The notes under the pieces are model-generated. The model did no database searches. It was not told the origin of the DNA and worked only from the letters and a program-made list of their open reading frames with translations. The translations under genes and the position numbers were made by a program. Source: Roseburia hominis (GTDB taxonomy: Bacteria; Bacillota; Clostridia; Lachnospirales; Lachnospiraceae). From it: 64,000 nucleotides of DNA. Location of the stretch: NCBI RefSeq assembly GCF_021531695.1, contig NZ_JADYUI010000011.1, positions 1-64,000 on the forward strand. The letters are read 5' to 3'. Below, in pieces: positions 43,483 through 52,593 of the stretch (position 1 is the stretch's first letter; the number at the start of each line of letters is the position of its first letter).

Positions 43483-43511
43483 TTACTGTACCTTTTACTG
43501 TACCTTTTTTT
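43483..43511 (+). repeat. Integrase arm-type direct repeats, distal end
   Basis: TTACTGTACC occurs twice, followed by a T run, in the same orientation as the pair at 35070-35096. Confidence 0.75.
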
Positions 43512-43623
43512 CTAAAAATGACGATTTAAGACGAATACAGATGAAATATAAAAAGTCTGCAACTACTTGAAAATAGCGAGTTACGACATTTGATGAAACA
43601 AGTTGAAAATCATTCAAAACTAT

Positions 43624-43643
43624 TCAATAGAGAGTGCTAATAA
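43624..43643. repeat. Attachment site at the distal end (attR)
   Basis: Direct repeat of 34970-34989 with one mismatch at 43631. It carries one CIRCE half-site without its partner. Confidence 0.85.
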
Positions 43644-43769
43644 AAATGAATTATATTAAAAATTGACAAAAGGCAACAAAAATATTCAAAAATTCGTAGA
43701 GATATGATATAATTGTAACAAATAACGCCGAAATCAAAGTATAAAATAGGAATAGGGAGAAGGTTTGAG

Positions 43770-45182
43770 ATGAAGAAGAGTATAGGAAGAAAAGTATTAA
43801 GTTTAATGTTGTTACTTGGAGCCTTGTTGGTATTGATTTGTTTGCTGAATTTATCTGCGTTTTCTTATGTGGGAACTTATAACACACAGTTGGCAGAGAA
43901 TTTTGAAAACTATAATGAAGCAATTCAGTCCGGGGATTCGCAGACAATCGAAGCAGCACAAGAGAATTATGCATATATTGTAAACAAAAGTAATACCAGG
44001 TTATCTGGGACAGAGATCTTTAATGTAGTTCTAATTATATTGATTTTGATACTTATGATAGTGATAACCATTGCTGTTAAAAGAACGATTGCAAATCCGG
44101 CAAAGGATGCCAGCAGACAATTGACTGAAATTGTAGGAAAGATAGAGAGTGGTCATGGGGATTTAACGGCACGTATTGAGACAAAGTCCAAGGATGAGAT
44201 TGGTCAATTGGTAAATGGGATTAATGGTTTTATGCATCATTTACAGGAGCTGATGGAAAAATTACAGAACGACTCTTGTCGATTGATGGCTTCAGCAAAA
44301 GAAGTAGACAGTCAGGTAGAGGAATCGAATACAAGTGCAATGAGTGTATCGGCAGCAACGGAAGAACTTGCAGCCAGTATGGAAGAAATTGCAGCAACCT
44401 TAGAGCAGATTGCCAAAGGAAGCAATGAGGTTCTGTTACAGGTGCAGGATATGGATGAGAGCGCACAGAGCGGAAGTGAGAATGTTTCCAATATTAAAAA
44501 ACATGCAAAAGAGATGCAGACAGAAGTTTTAAGCAGTAAAAGCAATGCAATCGAAATGTTTCGGAATGTTGGCTCTACGTTAGAGCAGGCGGTAGAAGAA
44601 AGCCGTAGCGTGGAACAAATCAATTCGCTTACCGGAAATATTTTGGATATTGCAAGTCAGACCAATCTTTTAGCTTTGAATGCATCCATTGAAGCAGCAA
44701 GAGCCGGAGAAGCCGGAAAAGGCTTTGCAGTGGTAGCAGATGAGATCCGGGCGCTTGCAGATAACAGCCGTGGAACGGCAAGCAATATTCAGGAAATCAG
44801 TGAACAGGTGACAGATGCTGTGAATAAACTGGCAGATTCCGCTTCAAAAATGCTTGCCTTTATTAATTCGAATGTTGTGAAGGATTATGATAGCTTCGTA
44901 AATATTGTGGGACAGTATGAAACGGATGCGGATATGATGGATAGCATTTTGACAGATTTTGCCGAAAAAGCATCTGAAATAACGGAAACGATGCAGAAAA
45001 TGAATCAGAGCGTCAATGATATTGCAATAACCGTAGATGAGAGTGCGAAAGGAGTAACCGGAATTGCAGAGGATGCGACCCAGGTAGTAAATGCAATTGC
45101 TAAGATTCACGAAGAGACGGAGAATAATCAGGCAATATCCAAAGATTTAGAGAGTGAAGTAGGAAGATTCGAAAAAGTATAA
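43770..45182 (+). CDS. Methyl-accepting chemotaxis protein, short sensor
   Basis: A 470-aa chemoreceptor with helices at about residues 9-30 and 86-106 enclosing only about 50 external residues, a HAMP domain and a full signalling domain ([36 protein letters not shown]). The small external part suggests it senses through the membrane, cytoplasm or a partner. AGGGAGAAGG precedes the ATG. Before the element inserted it was the divergent neighbour of hsp20. Confidence 0.92.
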   Translation: MKKSIGRKVLSLMLLLGALLVLICLLNLSAFSYVGTYNTQLAENFENYNEAIQSGDSQTIEAAQENYAYIVNKSNTRLSGTEIFNVVLIILILILMIVITIAVKRTIANPAKDASRQLTEIVGKIESGHGDLTARIETKSKDEIGQLVNGINGFMHHLQELMEKLQNDSCRLMASAKEVDSQVEESNTSAMSVSAATEELAASMEEIAATLEQIAKGSNEVLLQVQDMDESAQSGSENVSNIKKHAKEMQTEVLSSKSNAIEMFRNVGSTLEQAVEESRSVEQINSLTGNILDIASQTNLLALNASIEAARAGEAGKGFAVVADEIRALADNSRGTASNIQEISEQVTDAVNKLADSASKMLAFINSNVVKDYDSFVNIVGQYETDADMMDSILTDFAEKASEITETMQKMNQSVNDIAITVDESAKGVTGIAEDATQVVNAIAKIHEETENNQAISKDLESEVGRFEKV

Positions 45183-45190
45183 CCGGATAA

Positions 45191-45234
45191 AACCCAATGT
45201 TGTGCTGTGGAGAGACAGATGGCATTGGGTTTTT
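45191..45234 (+). terminator. Rho-independent terminator
   Basis: AACCCAATG (45191-45199) pairs with CATTGGGTT (45223-45231), followed by T residues. Confidence 0.8.
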
Positions 45235-45309
45235 GTTGATTTTTGAATGACAAATGGAAAAAAGAGTGTTAGAATAATCGATAATAAGGATTGTACGAGG
45301 AGGAAAGAA

Positions 45310-45912
45310 ATGGAAATTGTATGTTTGGATTTAGAGGGAGTACTGGTACCGGAGATTTGGATTGCATTTGCAGAGGCAAGTGGAATTCCGGAGCTTAAGA
45401 GAACGACAAGAGATGAGCCGGATTACAATAAATTGATGAAATGGCGTCTTGGAATTTTAAAAGAACACAATCTTGGATTGAAAGAAATCCAGGAGACAAT
45501 CGCAAAAATCGATCCAATACCGGGAGCAAAAGAGTTTTTAGATGAACTTCGCTCCATGACGCAGGTAATTATCATCAGTGATACCTTTACGCAGTTTGCA
45601 AAACCACTCATGGAGAAATTAGGCTGGCCGACGATTTTTTGCAATTCCCTGGAAGTAGCCGATAATGGAGAAATCACCGGATTTAAGATGCGGATTGAAA
45701 ATTCAAAGCTTACCACGGTAAAGGCATTACAGTCCATTGGTTATGAGACAATTGCAAGTGGTGACAGCTATAATGATTTGGGAATGATTGAGGCAAGCAA
45801 GGCAGGCTTCTTATTTAAGAGTACCGATAAGATTAAAGCGGATCATCCGGAACTTCCGGCCTACGAAACCTATGATGAATTAATGGCGGCGATTAAGAAA
45901 GCTTTAGATTAA
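45310..45912 (+). CDS. thrH: ThrH-type phosphoserine/homoserine phosphotransferase
   Basis: A 200-aa HAD-superfamily enzyme of ThrH type, which removes phosphate from phosphoserine and can transfer it to homoserine. Motif I is Asp7-x-Glu9 (CLDLEGVLVPE), with the ThrH-typical Glu in place of the second Asp; motif II is ISDTFTQF, motif III Lys in NSKLTTVKAL, motif IV GDSYNDLGMI. The ATG at 45310 follows GAGGAGGAAAG. It is monocistronic between terminators. Confidence 0.9.
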   Translation: MEIVCLDLEGVLVPEIWIAFAEASGIPELKRTTRDEPDYNKLMKWRLGILKEHNLGLKEIQETIAKIDPIPGAKEFLDELRSMTQVIIISDTFTQFAKPLMEKLGWPTIFCNSLEVADNGEITGFKMRIENSKLTTVKALQSIGYETIASGDSYNDLGMIEASKAGFLFKSTDKIKADHPELPAYETYDELMAAIKKALD

Positions 45913-45962
45913 TACCAAATCTTGTCAATTTTAGAGAGAAATGATATAATCCGTTTAGACTT

Positions 45963-45996
45963 AGAAAAGATGCGTGAATTAACACGCATCTTTTCT
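45963..45996 (+). terminator. Terminator after thrH
   Basis: Perfect 14-bp stem AGAAAAGATGCGTG (45963-45976) with CACGCATCTTTTCT (45983-45996), ending in a short T run. Confidence 0.8.
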
Positions 45997-45999
45997 GAT

Positions 46000-46031
46000 T
46001 ATATAGGAAATTTCAAGAAATTTCCTATATA
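46000..46031. repeat. Perfect 15-bp palindrome upstream of the TetR-GNAT gene
   Basis: TATATAGGAAATTTC and GAAATTTCCTATATA are perfect complements with a 2-nt centre. As it lies about 60 bases before the regulator start and is AT-rich, an operator for that regulator is the likely reading; it could also be a second terminator hairpin. Confidence 0.65.
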
Positions 46032-46091
46032 ATAAAAAGCACTTTTGTTCTATATATAATGAATATTAGAAAATGTGGAGGAAATCATAAG

Positions 46092-47135
46092 ATGTCAAGA
46101 AAGCCGGTATTAGAAGGTGGAAAGCGTGACGAGATTATGGATGCAGCATTGGAATTGTTTTTTGAAAAAGGATACGACGCAACCTCGATACGGACCATTA
46201 TGCGAAAAGTAGGGAGTGAAGTAGGATTATTTTATTATTATTTTGAAAATAAGGATGATGTGTTTGACAAAGCGGTACATCGTTTTCTGGCTCAATATGA
46301 GGCTGGAATGGAAGACATTGTGCAAAGAGCAAAGAGAGATCCTTTTCGGGCAATGAATTTTTTCTTTCATTATATGCAGAAAATCACAAAGGAATTCCGG
46401 GATAGATACGCAGAACATATTCACCAGACGGTACGCTGGGCGATTCAGGAATATGTTCTTACGATGATTGTTTCGTATGTCAGACAAATTATAGAGATCT
46501 TGATGCAGCTTGGAGCAAAACCAAGTCTTGATATAGAAGTCGCAGCACAGTTTATTGCACGTGGAGCCGGAAGCATCATTTTGCATGAAGACGAAGAATT
46601 TATGTTAAAAAAGCAGGAAGAAGTGCGAAAAGGTGTGAATTTAATCATGGGACTGGATGCGCGAATGGCGGATTTGATGTTCCCAATCGATGCAGAAGAG
46701 AAGGATATAAAAGAAATATGTGACTTTATTAAGGAGACAGACAATGGTATTTTTGCAGAAAAAAGAGCAGAAAGCGAGGAAGAGATAAAAGAACGGATTG
46801 CACAAAGAGAAATTTTCTTAATTTGTCATGAAAAGCGGGTGGCAGGTCTTATTTTATTCTCAAAAGAGAGGAAAGAAGTGGATTATCTTGCAGTAGCAAA
46901 TGAGTTCAGACATAGAGGAGTAGCAACCAGATTATTTGTGACAGCAATGGCACAGTATCCGCTTGAAACAAAACTTTCTACGGTAATTGCATCATCCTGG
47001 GAAAATACAAACCGGGCAGAAGCAGAAAAGTTCATGCGGCGCTTCGGCTTTGAAAGTAGTGAAACACCACATGATGGAAAGAACGATACAGAACGAAGAA
47101 GCATGATTATAAGAGATAAGCGTACATCAGGATAA
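46092..47135 (+). CDS. TetR regulator fused to GNAT acetyltransferase domain
   Basis: A 347-aa two-domain protein. Residues 1-60 are a TetR HTH (DEIMDAALELFFEKGYDATSIRTIMRKVGSEVGLFYYYFENKDDVFDKAV) with a helical domain to about 200. Residues about 215-345 form a GNAT fold with the acetyl-CoA loop RHRGVATRL (Q/R-x-x-G-x-A type) and NTNRAEAEKFMRRFGFE. The ATG at 46092 follows GGAGG. A perfect palindrome upstream suggests autoregulation. Its 3' end overlaps the opposite hemolysin III gene by 29 nt. Confidence 0.88.
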   Translation: MSRKPVLEGGKRDEIMDAALELFFEKGYDATSIRTIMRKVGSEVGLFYYYFENKDDVFDKAVHRFLAQYEAGMEDIVQRAKRDPFRAMNFFFHYMQKITKEFRDRYAEHIHQTVRWAIQEYVLTMIVSYVRQIIEILMQLGAKPSLDIEVAAQFIARGAGSIILHEDEEFMLKKQEEVRKGVNLIMGLDARMADLMFPIDAEEKDIKEICDFIKETDNGIFAEKRAESEEEIKERIAQREIFLICHEKRVAGLILFSKERKEVDYLAVANEFRHRGVATRLFVTAMAQYPLETKLSTVIASSWENTNRAEAEKFMRRFGFESSETPHDGKNDTERRSMIIRDKRTSG

Positions 47136-47826
47136 AATGGCACAAACTTCCTCCCATAACAAATAAGTGAAAAATCTCGTGAATGCCAAAATTTTTCGGT
47201 AATTTTTCTAAAATTGGCAGTTTTAATGCATAAAGTATGCCTCCGATTGTATAAATAATACCACCTGTCAAAAGCCACAGAAAAGCCGGGCGTGACAGGC
47301 TGTGGTATAAGGTAGGAAAAGCAAGAAGGCAGGACCAGCCCATGCCGATATACAGGATGGAAGAAACCCATTTCGGGCAAAATACAAAAAAGGCTTTGAT
47401 GATAATTCCCAAAACAGCAATGGACCATACGATGATAAGCAGGGCAAGACCGGTCTTTTCCGGTAAACACAAAAGACAAATCGGGGTATAAGTGGCTGCA
47501 ATAAAAACAGAAATCATCATGTGATCCATTTTCTTTAAAATGGTATTAATCTTTGGATTAATATCAAATGTATGAAAACAGGTGCTTGCGGTATAAAGTA
47601 AAATCATGCAGGAAACAAAAAGGAGCATGCTCACGAAATAACGTCTGTCGGTATGCAAAAATGCTTTTGGTAAAAGTAAAAAAGCGCCAAAAATGCTAAA
47701 TAGCATAGCAATGAAATGAGTGATGGCACTGCCGGGTTCTCGAATGGATGGCGCGGCAACCTCCTTGGATAAATCGGAAAGTGGATAAGGGGAGACAAAA
47801 GTCTGATTTTTTGTATCTGTTATCAT
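47107..47826 (-). CDS. Hemolysin III / AdipoR-type 7-TM protein
   Basis: A 239-aa seven-helix membrane protein of the HlyIII/PAQR family. The conserved polar residues are present: S-x3-H in the second helix (YTASTCFHTF), Asp in LKKMDHMMI, and the C-terminal H-x3-H (GIHEIFHLF), which form the zinc site and ceramidase-like centre. AAGGAGG lies upstream of the ATG at 47826. Biological role in bacteria is uncertain. Confidence 0.9.
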   Translation of the reverse strand: MITDTKNQTFVSPYPLSDLSKEVAAPSIREPGSAITHFIAMLFSIFGAFLLLPKAFLHTDRRYFVSMLLFVSCMILLYTASTCFHTFDINPKINTILKKMDHMMISVFIAATYTPICLLCLPEKTGLALLIIVWSIAVLGIIIKAFFVFCPKWVSSILYIGMGWSCLLAFPTLYHSLSRPAFLWLLTGGIIYTIGGILYALKLPILEKLPKNFGIHEIFHLFVMGGSLCHFILMYAYLL

Positions 47827-48009
47827 AAAAAGACCTCCTTTAGCAAAAATATCATATAACAACTTGTGGTATAACAAAACAAACAACGTAGTAATTAAAA
47901 CTATATATAAGATAAGCAAATACTACATCTTTTATACCGAAAAATCAAGTGTAAATTAAAAATTAAGAAAAACGTAAGGAAATATAATGGATATTTTGCT
48001 GTAATATCG

Positions 48010-48038
48010 TTGAAATTTTAAGGGGAATCATCTATACT
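48010..48038 (+). promoter_or_regulatory. Promoter of the diguanylate cyclase gene
   Basis: TTGAAA (48010-48015), 17-nt spacer, TATACT (48033-48038). Confidence 0.65.
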
Positions 48039-48086
48039 TTAAGTGTTTCAATGAGAGAGTATGGTAGTAATAGGTTAGAGTAATTT

Positions 48087-49754
48087 ATGAATAAAAATAC
48101 AAAAAATAAAAAAAGTATATGGATAACAGCATTTGTGGTTATTAATTCCTGTATACTGGCATTGGCTGTTACATTTATTTCCCACAAGGAGTATGAAACA
48201 ATATCATTAAAGGATCATTGGGTGGTGGATTTTGCAAGTGATGCGGATATGCACGAGCAGGATGTGGCATTGGATGAGATACCATTTTCTGAAGCCGCAA
48301 TGGAAGACACGATAGAACTTAGCAGGATATTGCCGGGAAATACCATTGTGCAGCCACAGATTTGTTTGCGCTTATCCCACTGTGCATTTGATGTCTATCT
48401 GGATCAGCAGCTTATTTACAGCTATGGGAAGGAACTCTATGAAGAGGGAAAATTGCTCGGAAGCGGATATTTTTGGATTCCATTGCCCGAAGACTGTGAA
48501 GGAAAGAAATTATCCATAAGAATAAAAAAAGTCAGAGAGAGCAGACTTCTCCAACTTGGGAATACTTGTATTATCTCAGCGGAAGATGCACAAAAACGAT
48601 TAGTAACAGATAATTTTCTTACGATTGTGATATCAGTTTTCCTCATCATTATAGCAATCATTGAACTGGGGAGTGTCTTTTTACTGCTTCATATCCAAAA
48701 GCCAATTCGGGCACTTGTAAGTATTTCTGCATTTTCTTTTTTGACAGCAGTATGGATGAGCTGCAATAATAAAACAATACAGTTTCTGATTCGGGACTAT
48801 AGTACAATCACGATGATTGAATATATTGCATTGTATTATATGCCGGTTGGTGTGATTTCCATTGTGTATGATTCTTTTCATAGGCCATTCCATAAAAAGG
48901 TAATGCGTACTTTGGAATATTTGTTCCTTGCGATGGCGTGTGTCGTAGTTTGTTTACAGGCAGCGAATGTATATCATTTGCCGGTATGGACCGGAATTTA
49001 TTGGAGAATTTTACTGATAGCAATTCTTACAGTTGTTGCTTTTTTGTTCTTGGAGCGGAAGAGACCAAGTCAGCTGGAGAAAAAAATAGAGGCAAATGGA
49101 CTGTTGATTTTCCTTGTGTTTGTTTTGGTTGATGCATTGTACTGCATTTACAGGAAAAATCCGGGACTGGTGATGCTTGGCAAACAAGAGTTGTTTCCGG
49201 TTGGACTGTTGATTTGGATTGAAGCGATGATAGTTGGCTTTGTACTTTCCATGTACCATATTTTTATGAGTGAAATGCGCCATGACCTTCTTATGAAAAT
49301 TGCTTATACAGATTCTCTGACCGCAATCAGTAATCGTACGAAATGTGAGGAAGTATTGCAGCAGTATGAAAAAAATAAAGCTTCAATTTTACTGGTCAAT
49401 ATAGATTTGAATAATTTTAAACAGATTAATGATACTTATGGGCATAGTGAAGGAGACCGGGCACTTTGCGCCTTTGCAAATCTACTGGATGAGGTTTTTG
49501 GAAAGCATGCGGTAGTAGGGCGTATGGGTGGAGATGAATTTATCATTATTACGGAAGCAGAAAAAAAGCATATGATAGAGGAGCTTCTGCATCATCTGAC
49601 GAAAAGGGTGAACGAATATAATACGCTTGAAAGACATCCATTCCGGCTACAGTTTGCATATGGTTATGCTACAAATGAAAAAGATATTTCACATACGCCA
49701 TGGGATGTATACAAAGAAGCAGATGCGAAGATGTATGAATGTAAGAGAAAATAG
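48087..49754 (+). CDS. Membrane diguanylate cyclase (GGDEF)
   Basis: A 555-aa cyclic-di-GMP synthase. One N-terminal helix (about 10-28), an external domain of about 140 residues resembling 7TMR-DISM sensors, then about seven membrane helices (about 180-400) and a GGDEF domain (about 405-555). The catalytic GGDEF (481-485, GRMGGDEFIII) is intact. The inhibitory RxxD site is absent, so product inhibition is not expected. No ribosome site stronger than TTAGAG is seen before the ATG. Likely links an extracellular cue to motility/biofilm control. Confidence 0.9.
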   Translation: MNKNTKNKKSIWITAFVVINSCILALAVTFISHKEYETISLKDHWVVDFASDADMHEQDVALDEIPFSEAAMEDTIELSRILPGNTIVQPQICLRLSHCAFDVYLDQQLIYSYGKELYEEGKLLGSGYFWIPLPEDCEGKKLSIRIKKVRESRLLQLGNTCIISAEDAQKRLVTDNFLTIVISVFLIIIAIIELGSVFLLLHIQKPIRALVSISAFSFLTAVWMSCNNKTIQFLIRDYSTITMIEYIALYYMPVGVISIVYDSFHRPFHKKVMRTLEYLFLAMACVVVCLQAANVYHLPVWTGIYWRILLIAILTVVAFLFLERKRPSQLEKKIEANGLLIFLVFVLVDALYCIYRKNPGLVMLGKQELFPVGLLIWIEAMIVGFVLSMYHIFMSEMRHDLLMKIAYTDSLTAISNRTKCEEVLQQYEKNKASILLVNIDLNNFKQINDTYGHSEGDRALCAFANLLDEVFGKHAVVGRMGGDEFIIITEAEKKHMIEELLHHLTKRVNEYNTLERHPFRLQFAYGYATNEKDISHTPWDVYKEADAKMYECKRK

Positions 49755-49789
49755 GAGAAGAAAGAATAAATAGAAGGAGGAATTGCGTT

Positions 49790-50242
49790 ATGGCAATTAT
49801 GACATGGATTATTCTGTTGATTATTTTTTTGATTGTGGAGTTGCTTACGGCAGGTCTTACGACAATCTGGTTTGCGGGAGGTGCACTTGTCGCATTGATT
49901 CTTGCGGCACTTGGACTAAGCGTTGCATGGCAGCTTGCGGCGTTCTTTGTAGTATCATTTTTACTCTTATTTTTCACACGACCATTTGTATTAAAATACA
50001 TAAAACCGGGCAAAGAAAAGACAAACTATGAAGGAGCAATTGGAAAACAGGTTTTGGTAACGGAAAAGATAGATAATTTGCAGGGAACCGGGACCGCGGA
50101 TTTAGAGGGACTCGAATGGACCGCACGTATGAGTGATGACAGGGCAACGCTGGAAAAAGGCATGTTTGGTGAAGTAGTGGCGGTTCAGGGTGTGAAATTA
50201 ATTCTAAAACCGGTAGAGCCGGAGGAGAAGGAAAACGTTTGA
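49790..50242 (+). CDS. Short NfeD-family membrane protein
   Basis: A 150-aa protein with membrane helices near residues 5-25, 28-45 and 48-66 and a C-terminal OB-fold (GKQVLVTEKIDNLQGTGTADLEGLEWTARMSDD-type NfeD1b). These proteins normally partner with stomatin/flotillin proteins; none is in the window. GGAGG precedes the ATG. Confidence 0.85.
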   Translation: MAIMTWIILLIIFLIVELLTAGLTTIWFAGGALVALILAALGLSVAWQLAAFFVVSFLLLFFTRPFVLKYIKPGKEKTNYEGAIGKQVLVTEKIDNLQGTGTADLEGLEWTARMSDDRATLEKGMFGEVVAVQGVKLILKPVEPEEKENV

Positions 50243-50270
50243 ACCGGTAATTGAGGGAGGCATGAAAGAT

Positions 50271-51122
50271 ATGAAGCTTGGAATTACAATGGAAGGTGGA
50301 GCGAATCGAACCATTTATTCCTGTGGTGTGACAGATGTGTTTTTGGAAGAAAATATCATGCCGGATTATTTTATCGGTGTGTCTGCAGGAGCTGCGTTTG
50401 GAGTATCGTATCTTTCGGGACAAAAAGGAAGAAATCTAAGAATTGCACGCAATTATGTAGCAGATAAACGGTATATGGGATTACCGCATTTATTAAATCG
50501 AAAAGAAAGAAATTTTTTCAATATAGATTTTGTGTTTGGCGAAATTCCGAATAAATTGTGCCCATTTGATTTTGAAGCCTTTAAAGCTTTTCCCGGAGAA
50601 GCGATTGCAGTAGTGACGAATATTCACACCGGAAAAGCGGAATATAAAAAGATACCGAGAGATGATAATTCCTTTCGGACATTGGTGGCAAGCTGTGCCC
50701 TGCCACTTCTGTTTCAACCGGTCAAATTGGGAAATCATTATTATCTGGATGGCGGAATCGCGGATTCTGTTCCATATAAAAAAGCAATTGAGGCAGGATG
50801 TGATAAGAATATTGTCATACTGACCAGACCGAGAGATTATCGGAAAAAAACAGACCAGACAGTAAAAATTTCCAGTAAAATGTACCGGAGATATCCCAAA
50901 ATTGCAGAAGCAATGTTAGGGCGTGCAGATAAGTATAATGCCTGTCTGGATGAGCTGTATCAGTTAGAAAAAGAGGGGAAGGCTTTTGTGATAGCACCAA
51001 AGGATACTTATGGTGTTGGCAGGGCAGAAAAGAACTTGGAAAAGCTGGAACAGCTTTATGATGAAGGATATTATCAGACGAAGCTTTTAATACCGAAGTT
51101 GCGAGAATATCTGAATAGCTAA
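50271..51122 (+). CDS. Patatin-like phospholipase
   Basis: A 283-aa serine lipid acyl hydrolase. Glycine-rich oxyanion motif (MEGGANRTIYSCG), nucleophile Ser38 in GVSAG and catalytic Asp in YLDGGIADS form the Ser-Asp dyad. It is of the YjjU type. The ATG at 50271 fits the GGAGG better than the ATG at 50262. It follows NfeD by 28 nt, probably in one operon. Confidence 0.9.
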   Translation: MKLGITMEGGANRTIYSCGVTDVFLEENIMPDYFIGVSAGAAFGVSYLSGQKGRNLRIARNYVADKRYMGLPHLLNRKERNFFNIDFVFGEIPNKLCPFDFEAFKAFPGEAIAVVTNIHTGKAEYKKIPRDDNSFRTLVASCALPLLFQPVKLGNHYYLDGGIADSVPYKKAIEAGCDKNIVILTRPRDYRKKTDQTVKISSKMYRRYPKIAEAMLGRADKYNACLDELYQLEKEGKAFVIAPKDTYGVGRAEKNLEKLEQLYDEGYYQTKLLIPKLREYLNS

Positions 51123-51141
51123 AAGAGGAAAATAAAAAGCG

Positions 51142-52593
51142 TTGAAAGACAAAGAAATTGTATACAATGAAGCAAAATTTTATCAGATCGGATTATTTTC
51201 ATTGAATAATGCGGCAACAAATTTGTATTTTGCGCTTATGGGATATGTCTCATATTATGCAAATTCAGTGATTGGATTCAGCGTAGTGTTAATTTCCATG
51301 CTGCTTACTGCAATGAATGTATTTGATGGAATCACAGATCCACTGGCAGGATTTTTGCTGGATAAAACCAAAGGAAAATTCGGAAAATTCCGCCCATTTA
51401 TGCTCCTGGGGAATGGGATTATGGCAATCAGTACCCTGCTTTTGTTTGGAACACTGGAATATGTTCCAAAGGCGTTACAGATTCCATATTTTATTCTGAT
51501 TTATGCAGCATTTGTGCTTGGATATACCTTTCAGACGGTCGTGGGAAAATCCGGACAGGCGGTTATTACCAATAATCCGGAAAAACGTCCGCTATCTACT
51601 TATTTTGATTCGGTATTTATCATGGCGGCTTATGGCGGAAGCGTGTTACTTGTTGCAAATTACCTTGTGCCGAAATATGGTGGTTATACCAATATTGAGT
51701 TGTATCATGAGTATATGATATGGGTTATTGTGATATCCGGATTGTGCACAATAGGAGCCATCATAGGAATCTGGGACAAGGACAAAGTAGAAAATTATAA
51801 GCACTATGAAACACAAAAAGTAAAAATCAGGGATTACTTTGAAATATTAAAGAATAATAAGCAGATTTGTATGCTGATTCTTGCGGCATGTACCAATAAA
51901 TTTGCGGCAACCGTTTATGGGCATGCGACAGTCGGGGTAATGCTTTATGGTATTTTGATGCAAAATTACGGTGTTGCGGGATTGATTGGTGTAGTTACGG
52001 CAATTCCGACACTTTTTGTTGTATCTGCCGGAATTAAAGTAGCGCAGAACATGGGACAGAAAAAAGCACTGGTATTGTTTACTTATCTTGGAATTGCATT
52101 TCAGATTATGATGATTTTTGTGCTGCTTGCGCCAAATGTTAATACGATTAGTTTTAACATACATAAAATAAACGCGATTACAGTTGTATTTGTTGGAATC
52201 TATGTGTTGTTAAACGGTTGCAAATCCATTACAAATAACATGGTGGTGCCGATGATAGCAGATTGCTCGGATTATGAAGAATATCGAAGTGGGAAATTTG
52301 TTCCGGGACTTATGGGAGCACTTTTTTCTTTTGTTGATAAAATATTTGCCGCGCTTGGAACAGCATTTGTGGGACTGGTCATGCTGGTGATTGGCTACAA
52401 TCACAGATTTCCGCAGGTAGAAGACACACTCACACCTACCATAAAATGGACAACAATTTTTCTTTACTGTGTCGTACCCGCAGCAGGTTGGATCTGCTCT
52501 TTGATTTTTATGCATTTTTATAAACTGGATAAAAAAACAATGAAAAAAATAGCACATACATTAGGAAAGCGAAAAGGAGAGAGGAACGAATGA
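51142..52593 (+). CDS. GPH-family sugar:cation symporter
   Basis: A 483-aa transporter with 12 membrane helices of the glycoside-pentoside-hexuronide family (FDGITDPLAGFLLDKTKGKFGKFRPFMLLG, the conserved loop after helix 2). The start is TTG at 51142 after AGAGGAAA. It overlaps the hydroxyacid dehydrogenase start (ATGA), so both are co-translated. Substrate is not readable; the partner enzyme hints at a sugar acid or hydroxyacid route. Confidence 0.88.
   Translation: MKDKEIVYNEAKFYQIGLFSLNNAATNLYFALMGYVSYYANSVIGFSVVLISMLLTAMNVFDGITDPLAGFLLDKTKGKFGKFRPFMLLGNGIMAISTLLLFGTLEYVPKALQIPYFILIYAAFVLGYTFQTVVGKSGQAVITNNPEKRPLSTYFDSVFIMAAYGGSVLLVANYLVPKYGGYTNIELYHEYMIWVIVISGLCTIGAIIGIWDKDKVENYKHYETQKVKIRDYFEILKNNKQICMLILAACTNKFAATVYGHATVGVMLYGILMQNYGVAGLIGVVTAIPTLFVVSAGIKVAQNMGQKKALVLFTYLGIAFQIMMIFVLLAPNVNTISFNIHKINAITVVFVGIYVLLNGCKSITNNMVVPMIADCSDYEEYRSGKFVPGLMGALFSFVDKIFAALGTAFVGLVMLVIGYNHRFPQVEDTLTPTIKWTTIFLYCVVPAAGWICSLIFMHFYKLDKKTMKKIAHTLGKRKGERNE

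Larger units (their letters stand above)
34970..43643. mobile_element. Integrative mobilizable element in the hsp20 CIRCE site
   Basis: Bounded by a 20-bp direct repeat with one mismatch at 34970-34989 and 43624-43643 (TCAATAG, T or A, GAGTGCTAATAA), giving a unit of 8,654 bp. It carries int, a small Xis-like gene, a HUH-helicase Rep, an FtsK-like translocase, two small conserved genes, three cargo genes and an Xre gene. Integrase arm-type repeats (TTACTGTACC twice) lie inside both ends in the same orientation. No conjugation machinery or canonical relaxase is present. The size, ends and gene set support a complete element; mobility is inferred. Confidence 0.9.
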
